The notes under the pieces are model-generated. The model had not been told where the DNA came from, made no database searches, and saw only the letters and a list, made by a program, of their open reading frames with translations. The position numbers were made by a program, and so were the translations under genes. DNA of 5,871 nt from positions 1 through 5,871 of the forward strand of contig JAUNBO010000114.1 of the NCBI GenBank assembly GCA_030527065.1, in the 5' to 3' direction. Positions 1 through 5,871 of this stretch are shown piece by piece. Every line of letters begins with the position of its first letter. The stretch's first letter is position 1. Source of the stretch: Bacillota bacterium. GTDB lineage: Bacteria > Bacillota > Clostridia > Peptostreptococcales > Anaerovoracaceae.

Positions 1-1357
1 TGAAGGCGTTCTTCACCAACTGCTGCCACCGGACCGGGTCCCGGTAAAGCTCCAGTCCCCGCTTCACCGCCCCCAGCATATCGTGGGCGTTCACCGTGGC
101 AAAGGTAATGCCGTTTCCCTTTCCCGTCTGGGGATTGAAGGCCTCCACGCTGTCCTTCAATCCGCCGGTTTCCCGCACTATGGGTATGGTCCCGTAGCGC
201 ATGGCGATCATCTGGGCCAGGCCGCAGGGCTCGCTGACGGAGGGCATCAGAAACAGGTCCGCCCCGGAATACATGCGGCTGGCCAGGTCTGCGGCAAAGC
301 CCAGCCGGGCCGCCGCCCGCCCCGGATACTGGTTCTGGGCGCTGAGAAAAAAGTCCTCGTACTTTTTATCCCCGGTCCCCAGAATGGCAAACTGTATGGG
401 CTCCTCCATCATCTCCCGGAACACCCGCCGCACCAGGTCCAGCCCCTTATGGGGGGCCATCCGCCCCACCATGGCCACCAGGGGGACGTCCCCATCCTCC
501 GCCAGCCCCAATTCCCTCTGCAGGGCCGCCTTGTTCAGGGCCTTCTTCTCTTTGGTGGCATAGGTATAATGGTATGGCAGCGCTTTGTCCTTTGCCGGAT
601 TGAAGAGCTTCCGGTCTATGCCGTTGATGATGCCGGAAAGCTTATAACTGTTCTCCCGGATGATGCGTTCCAGGCCATGGGCGAAAAAGGCCTCCTGTAT
701 CTCCCCGGCATAGCTGGGGCTCACGGTGGTCAGCTTATCGCAGGCCACTATGGCGCCCTTCATATAATTGACGTCGCCGTTGTATTTCACCAGGGTCCCT
801 TCCCTCTCGGACAGGCCCAGCACGTCTCCCAATATCCAGGGATCGTATTCCCCCTGATATTCTATGTTATGGATGGTGAACACAGTACGGAGAGACCCAT
901 AGCCCTCCCTCCCGGCGTACAGGGTCTTTAAGTACACCGGAGTCAGAGCCGTCTGCCATTCGCTGCAATGAAGGATACGGGGAAGGTCCTCCATATGAGA
1001 CAAAGCCTCCAGCACCGCCCTGCTGAAATAGGCGAAGCGCTCTCCGTCGTCGAAATAGCCGTAATAGCCATCCCGGTCGAAATACTGTTCGTTGTCCAGA
1101 AACCAGAAAGGCACTCCCTCATATTCCATGCGGAAAAGGCCCGCGTACTGCCGCCGCCAGGCCAGGGGGACGCGAAAACAGGTCACATAGGTCAGCTCTT
1201 CTCCGTACCTCTGCTTTATGCTGCGGTAAAGGGGAAGGATCACCTCCGCTTCCACCCCCTGCTTCCGCAATTCTCCGGGCAGAGAGCCTATCACGTCTCC
1301 CAGGCCTCCGCTTTTGGCAAAGGGAGCCGCCTCGCTGCTGACAAATAAGACCCTCAT
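1..1357 (-). CDS. glgA: Glycogen synthase (ADP-glucose), GT5 family, C-terminus cut by the window edge
   Basis: Transfers glucose from ADP-glucose to the non-reducing end of a growing alpha-1,4-glucan; cytoplasmic. I translated it from the ATG at 1357, giving 452 residues that run off the left edge. E. coli GlgA has 477, so about 25-35 residues are missing. The N-terminal Rossmann half opens with the KxGGLGDV nucleotide-sugar motif (K15-V22) and carries TIHNIEYQG (161-169). The C-terminal GT-B half has GRMAPHKGL (298-306), with R299 and K304 matching the catalytic E. coli R300/K305, and SEPCGLAQ (375-382), where E376 matches E377. Its ATGA start overlaps the glgD stop by 4 bp, and an AAAGGAAA ribosome site lies about 8 nt upstream inside glgD, suggesting translational coupling. 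One oddity: the usual [N/H]DW element reads HCSEWQT (130-136), with Glu for Asp. The identification is secure; only the end is unseen. Confidence 0.96.
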   Translation of the reverse strand, partial: MRVLFVSSEAAPFAKSGGLGDVIGSLPGELRKQGVEAEVILPLYRSIKQRYGEELTYVTCFRVPLAWRRQYAGLFRMEYEGVPFWFLDNEQYFDRDGYYGYFDDGERFAYFSRAVLEALSHMEDLPRILHCSEWQTALTPVYLKTLYAGREGYGSLRTVFTIHNIEYQGEYDPWILGDVLGLSEREGTLVKYNGDVNYMKGAIVACDKLTTVSPSYAGEIQEAFFAHGLERIIRENSYKLSGIINGIDRKLFNPAKDKALPYHYTYATKEKKALNKAALQRELGLAEDGDVPLVAMVGRMAPHKGLDLVRRVFREMMEEPIQFAILGTGDKKYEDFFLSAQNQYPGRAAARLGFAADLASRMYSGADLFLMPSVSEPCGLAQMIAMRYGTIPIVRETGGLKDSVEAFNPQTGKGNGITFATVNAHDMLGAVKRGLELYRDPVRWQQLVKNAF

Positions 1358-2484
1358 ATGATGTTTCCTTTTCCCACCACCACAGGATAGGTGGCATGGC
1401 CGAAAAGCTGCCCCCGTTCCCGGACGATGACGTCCTTATCCAGGATCACGTGGTCCAGCTTCACGTCCTGGTAGATCTCCACTCCCTGCATGACGACGCA
1501 GTTCCGGACCACGGCGCCCTTCTCCACCCGGACGCCCCGGGAAAGGACGCAGTTCTCCACACTGCCCTCTATCCAGCAGCCGTCGGAGATGAGGGAATTT
1601 TTCACCTGACAGCCGTCTACATATTGAGACGGCACGCTGTCCTTTACCTTGGTGTATACCGGCTCGGCGAAGGCCTTTTCCCGGAAGTCCGGCTTCAGGA
1701 AGTTCATGTTGGCCTGCATGTAGCCGGCGACGCTGGTGATCTCCAGCAGATAGCCTTTGTATTCGTAACCTAAGATGCGCAGGCTGGGAGCCAGCCGCTG
1801 CAGGATGTCTTTATGGAAATCGTAACGGCCGTAGGCCATGGCGTCGGCCACCAGCCCTTCCAGCAGGGATTTCCTCAGCACGAACACCCCGGTGCCCCAG
1901 GCCGCTTCCCGGGGCTTCATGTCGTCGTTGTTGAAGCTGAGATCGTAGAGCCGCTCGTCCTCTCCCATGCGGTAGACCGCCACGCCCAGAGGCACCGTAT
2001 GGTGGCCGTTGAGCTGGCGGGTGTAGACGGCGGTGATGTCCGCCCCCCGCTCTATGTGAGCCTTCACCAGCCCTTCCAGGTCCATATTGTAGAGGATGCT
2101 GCTGCCGGACATGACCACGTAGTCCTCCATGGAGCGGCGGAAGCTGTGCAGGTTGGCGGCCAGGGCTTCTATGGTCCCCCGGTACATGCCGTGGCTCTCC
2201 CCGTCTCTCTCCGTCCTGCCAAAAGGCGTCAGCAGCCGCAGCCCGCCCCGCTTCCGGTTCAGGTCCCATTCCTCTCCCGAGCCCAGGTGGTCCAGCAGGG
2301 AATGATAGCGGCTCCGGGCAATGACGGACACATCGGTGATGCCATGATTGACAAAATTGCTCAGCACGAAGTCTATGATGCGGTACTTCCCCGCCAGGGG
2401 GACGGAGGCCAGAGTCCGGAAGGCAGTCAGCTCCCGGAGGTTCTCCCGGTCCGAGTATGCGAATATGATCCCCAGAACGTTCAT
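1354..2484 (-). CDS. glgD: GlgD, non-catalytic/regulatory paralogue of ADP-glucose pyrophosphorylase
   Basis: This 376-residue protein has the GlgC layout: an N-terminal nucleotidyltransferase-like domain (about 1-265) and a C-terminal left-handed beta-helix (about 285-376, with hexapeptide-like stretches such as 295-350). It keeps the scaffold, for example KYRIIDFVLSN (33-43) and EEWDLNRKRGG (71-81), but not the catalytic signature. The GGxGxRL loop is replaced by FAYSDRENLREL (8-19). SGDHIY becomes SGSSILY (126-132), losing the catalytic Asp. YWRDVG becomes YLLEIT (245-250). In Firmicutes such as Bacillus and Streptococcus mutans, GlgD has little activity alone and forms a heteromer with GlgC that changes its kinetics; that role is inferred here. 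The gene starts 2 bp after the glgC stop behind a perfect AGGAGG with a 7-nt spacer, and its TGA overlaps the glgA ATG. Length and motifs fit GlgD well. Confidence 0.96.
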   Translation of the reverse strand: MNVLGIIFAYSDRENLRELTAFRTLASVPLAGKYRIIDFVLSNFVNHGITDVSVIARSRYHSLLDHLGSGEEWDLNRKRGGLRLLTPFGRTERDGESHGMYRGTIEALAANLHSFRRSMEDYVVMSGSSILYNMDLEGLVKAHIERGADITAVYTRQLNGHHTVPLGVAVYRMGEDERLYDLSFNNDDMKPREAAWGTGVFVLRKSLLEGLVADAMAYGRYDFHKDILQRLAPSLRILGYEYKGYLLEITSVAGYMQANMNFLKPDFREKAFAEPVYTKVKDSVPSQYVDGCQVKNSLISDGCWIEGSVENCVLSRGVRVEKGAVVRNCVVMQGVEIYQDVKLDHVILDKDVIVRERGQLFGHATYPVVVGKGNII

Positions 2485-2486
2485 GC

Positions 2487-3704
2487 TTACACCTCCTCCT
2501 TTACGTCTTCCGTTACCATGATCCCCGCCGGCACTGCGGCGCCGGCTCCTATGGTAAGGCCCTCTCCCAGAACGGCGATGGGCGGATGGGCTGCCTCAGC
2601 CGGGGTTTCCGTCCCGCCCAGGACCGCTTCCCGGCACACCCGGGCGTTGTTGGCTACCATGGCGTATTCCACCCTGGCTTCTTCCTCTACCACAGCCCCG
2701 GGCATGAGGATGGAATTCCGCACCACTGCGCCCTTTTCCACCGTCACGGACGGGAAGATGATGCTGTGCTCCACCCGGCCTTCTATATGGCAGCCCTCGG
2801 AAATGCTGGAATCCGCCAGGACCGCTTCCTCCCCTATGAACTGAGGCGGCTGCAGGGCATTGCGGGAGTAGATCTTCCAGGGGGGATCGTTCAGGTTCAG
2901 GGACACCTGGGGGTCCAGCAGGTCCATATTGGCCTCCCACAGGGAATCTATGGTCCCTACGTCCCGCCAGTAGCCCTTGAACTCATAGGCGAACATCCGG
3001 GCCCCCGCCGCCAGCATGGCCGGCAGCACGTTTTTGCCGAAATCGTTTTCCGAAGCCGGGTCCGCCTCGTCTTTTATGAGGAATTCCCGCAGCTTATCCC
3101 AGGTGAAGATGTAGACCCCCATGGACGCCAGATCGCTTTTGGGCGCCGGCGGCTTTTCCTCAAACTCATAGATGCGGAGATCCTCCCGGACATTGAGGAC
3201 GCCGAAGCGGCCGGCCTCCTCCAGAGGGACCCGGATGGCGGCGATGGAGCAGTCCGCTTGCTTTGCTATGTGGTCGTCCAGCATCATATCGTAATTCATC
3301 TTGTAGATGTGATCCCCGGAAAGGATCAGCACGTATTCCGGATCATACAGTTCTATAAAGCGGAGGTTCTGATAGATGGCGTTGGCCGTCCCTTTATACC
3401 ATTCCCCGGATTTCCCCTTCACATACGGGGGCAGGATAAAGACCCCGCCCCAGAGCCGGTCCAGGTCCCAGGGCATGCCCGCCCCGATATAGGCGTTCAG
3501 CTCCAGGGGCTGATACTGGGTCAGGACCCCTATGGTATCTATGCCCGAGTTGGAGCAGTTGGACAGGGGGAAATCTATGATCCTGTACTTTCCTCCAAAA
3601 GGCACCGCCGGCTTGGCCACGCTGTTGGTCAGCACTCCCAGCCGGCTTCCCTGCCCGCCGGCCAGGAGCATCGCTATCATTTTTTTCTTCTTTACATAAG
3701 ACAT
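2487..3704 (-). CDS. glgC: Glucose-1-phosphate adenylyltransferase (ADP-glucose pyrophosphorylase, catalytic subunit)
   Basis: Catalyses ATP + glucose-1-phosphate to ADP-glucose + pyrophosphate, the committed step of bacterial glycogen synthesis. From the chosen start it has 405 residues: a nucleotidyltransferase domain (about 9-275) and a C-terminal left-handed beta-helix (about 285-400). The active site looks intact: GGQGSRL pyrophosphorylase loop (16-22), KPAVPFGGKYRIIDF (31-45), WYKGTANAI (102-110), SGDHIY with D131 matching E. coli D142, EEKP with K184 matching the glucose-1-phosphate ligand K195, and YWRDVGT (245-251). The E. coli fructose-1,6-bisphosphate site residue K39 aligns with S28, so E. 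coli-type activation is doubtful. I prefer the ATG at 3704 over the in-frame ATG at 3710. AAGGAGG (3713-3719) lies 8 nt from the former but only 2 nt from the latter. The gene lies 16 bp after glgB and 2 bp before glgD; its last codons supply the glgD ribosome site. Confidence 0.97.
   Translation of the reverse strand: MSYVKKKKMIAMLLAGGQGSRLGVLTNSVAKPAVPFGGKYRIIDFPLSNCSNSGIDTIGVLTQYQPLELNAYIGAGMPWDLDRLWGGVFILPPYVKGKSGEWYKGTANAIYQNLRFIELYDPEYVLILSGDHIYKMNYDMMLDDHIAKQADCSIAAIRVPLEEAGRFGVLNVREDLRIYEFEEKPPAPKSDLASMGVYIFTWDKLREFLIKDEADPASENDFGKNVLPAMLAAGARMFAYEFKGYWRDVGTIDSLWEANMDLLDPQVSLNLNDPPWKIYSRNALQPPQFIGEEAVLADSSISEGCHIEGRVEHSIIFPSVTVEKGAVVRNSILMPGAVVEEEARVEYAMVANNARVCREAVLGGTETPAEAAHPPIAVLGEGLTIGAGAAVPAGIMVTEDVKEEV
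2491..2500 (-). promoter_or_regulatory. glgD ribosome binding site inside the last codons of glgC
   Basis: AGGAGGAGGT encodes most of the final Lys-Glu-Glu-Val of GlgC and doubles as an excellent Shine-Dalgarno sequence, with AGGAGG 7 nt before the glgD ATG (2482-2484). The glgC stop TAA (2487-2489) falls within this spacer. Termination and initiation therefore overlap in space, as expected for coupled and roughly equal synthesis of GlgC and GlgD. Confidence 0.85.
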
Positions 3705-3710
3705 GTTCAT

Positions 3711-3720
3711 CGCCTCCTTG
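3711..3720 (-). promoter_or_regulatory. glgC ribosome binding site that decides its start
   Basis: The sequence CAAGGAGGCG directly follows the glgB TGA. The core AAGGAGG is 2 nt from the ATG at 3710 but 8 nt from the in-frame ATG at 3704. The usual 5-9 nt spacing therefore points to 3704 as the working start. Its position right after the glgB stop favours re-initiation by ribosomes finishing glgB. Confidence 0.8.
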
Positions 3721-5601
<1,881 letters not shown>

Positions 5602-5607
5602 GCCGCT

Positions 5608-5627
5608 CACCTCCGGCGCTCCGCCGG
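5608..5627 (-). promoter_or_regulatory. glgB ribosome binding site with adjoining hairpin
   Basis: In the mRNA, a perfect 6-bp stem CCGGCG/CGCCGG with a GAG triloop (5613-5627) runs directly into the Shine-Dalgarno GGAGGTGA (5607-5614). The last two G residues of the stem are the first two of GGAGG. The site sits 8 nt before the ATG at 5601, which sets the start there and not at the GTG inside the site. The hairpin could partly limit ribosome access, but in such GC-rich sequence a stem of this size also occurs by chance. Confidence 0.55.
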
Positions 5628-5672
5628 CCTTTCCTCTTTCTGTCCGTCGGCCTGCCCCGCTGCCGGGCCAAT

Positions 5673-5723
5673 GCCCTGCCGCAGATCTTCGGCCTGTAAA
5701 GCCCTGCCGCCATCTCTGACCTG
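5673..5723 (-). repeat. Imperfect tandem repeat of 23-24 nt in the glgB leader
   Basis: Two copies, 5701-5723 and 5673-5696, are separated by TTTA in the minus-strand sense. Both end in the identical 10-mer GCGGCAGGGC and begin with CAGG followed by a pyrimidine and C. About 19 positions match over 24 aligned, with one gap. Both copies lie inside the predicted 5' leader, downstream of the -10 element. This could be a duplicated operator or RNA-binding site, or a neutral small duplication; nothing in the sequence decides. Confidence 0.55.
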
Positions 5724-5735
5724 CGGGATTTTACT

Positions 5736-5770
5736 ATTTATATTATATCCCAGACCGGAAGAAAAAGGAA
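5736..5770 (-). promoter_or_regulatory. Probable glgBCDA promoter (perfect -10, weak -35)
   Basis: The one AT-rich island in the window (about 5729-5748) contains an exact TATAAT on the minus strand at 5742-5747. Transcription would start near 5735. The hexamer at 17-bp spacing is TTCCTT (5765-5770), a poor match to TTGACA that lies inside the terminator stem. No extended -10 TGn is present. A sigma-A promoter with a weak -35, perhaps helped by an activator, is the simplest reading. B. subtilis glg is driven by sporulation sigma-E, but I do not see a clear sigma-E -35/-10 pair here. Confidence 0.6.
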
Positions 5771-5795
5771 GCCTTTTTGGGCGCAAGGCTTCCTT
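5760..5795 (-). terminator. Rho-independent terminator of the upstream transcription unit
   Basis: A perfect 11-bp inverted repeat, AAGGAAGCCTT (5765-5775) and AAGGCTTCCTT (5785-5795), encloses a 9-nt loop. Read on the minus strand, the second arm continues into TTTTTC, giving the stem plus U-tract of an intrinsic terminator. Read on the plus strand, the stem is followed by CGAAAACGG, with no T-run, so it should act mainly in the minus direction. It lies upstream of the glg -10 element, so it more likely ends the preceding gene and insulates the operon than attenuates glg transcription. Confidence 0.75.
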
Positions 5796-5810
5796 CGAAA
5801 ACGGAGTTGG

Positions 5811-5870
5811 TTACTTTTCAAGGGGCGCCAGGGGGGCGGTTTGCCGGGCCTCCGCAGGACCAGCTAAGAA
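5811..5870 (-). CDS. Possible 3' end of an unidentified upstream gene (partial)
   Basis: On the minus strand, one frame entering from the right edge stays open for 19 codons (FLAGPAEARQTAPLAPLEK) and stops at TAA (5811-5813). The only support for coding is its position. The stop is 15 nt before a hairpin with a T-rich tail that looks like a minus-strand terminator, which is where an upstream gene should end. The tail is too short to recognise a family. A second minus frame is also open here, to a TGA at 5818-5820. This could equally be non-coding sequence. Confidence 0.3.
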   Translation of the reverse strand, partial: FLAGPAEARQTAPLAPLEK

Positions 5871-5871
5871 T

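Noticed and set aside
83..931. 282-codon plus-strand ORF opposite glgA
   Set aside because: It is antisense to a clearly conserved glgA. Its product is rich in Gly, His, Pro and Gln with no recognisable domain, as expected when the reverse of a GC-biased coding frame lacks stops.
1813..2844. 343-codon plus-strand ORF opposite glgD and the 3' part of glgC
   Set aside because: It crosses the junction of two real minus-strand genes, has no Shine-Dalgarno sequence before its ATG, and has low-complexity composition typical of a shadow frame.
5602..5735. Known riboswitch or T-box in the glgB leader
   Set aside because: I looked for a long conserved fold, a specifier loop or a terminator/antiterminator pair and found only short GC-rich stems and the tandem repeat. 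No Rho-independent terminator lies between the promoter and glgB.
5729..5748. Plus-strand promoter in the AT-rich patch
   Set aside because: TATATT-like hexamers can also be read on the plus strand, but there is no good -35 and no plus-strand start codon with a ribosome site before the right edge.

Overview
The window carries one compact operon, read entirely on the minus strand, for making glycogen (alpha-1,4/1,6-glucan). In transcription order it holds glgB (branching enzyme), glgC (ADP-glucose pyrophosphorylase, catalytic), glgD (GlgC paralogue, probably regulatory) and glgA (ADP-glucose glycogen synthase). The left edge cuts glgA about 25-35 residues before its expected C-terminus. The glgB-C-D-A order and the presence of a separate glgD are typical of Firmicutes. 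GC content of roughly 60% by eye, frequent ATA isoleucine codons and purine-rich AGGAGG ribosome sites suggest a GC-rich clostridium, perhaps a gut Lachnospiraceae or Oscillospiraceae member. That placement is an inference.

Layout from right to left: 5811-5870 could be the last codons of an upstream minus-strand gene, ending in TAA. It is followed by a perfect 11-bp inverted repeat with a T-rich tail (5760-5795, minus strand), which fits a Rho-independent terminator. Immediately downstream is the only AT-rich patch in the window, with a perfect TATAAT (5742-5747), the likely operon promoter. A GC-rich leader of about 134 nt follows. It contains an imperfect tandem repeat of 23-24 nt and a small hairpin that touches the glgB Shine-Dalgarno sequence. 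glgB, glgC, glgD and glgA then follow with almost no intergenic space: 16 bp, 2 bp and a 4-bp ATGA overlap. This suggests a single message with translational coupling.

Together GlgC (with GlgD) makes ADP-glucose from glucose-1-phosphate and ATP, GlgA polymerises it into alpha-1,4 chains, and GlgB adds alpha-1,6 branches. No phosphorylase or debranching gene is visible. A glgP might lie beyond the left edge, as in Bacillus, but the window cannot show this.

I see no mobile element, CRISPR array, RNA gene or undescribed system. The points worth a second look are the promoter/leader architecture, the degenerate GlgD active site beside an intact GlgC, and a few substitutions at usually conserved positions. 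The long plus-strand ORFs opposite the glg genes look like composition-driven shadows.
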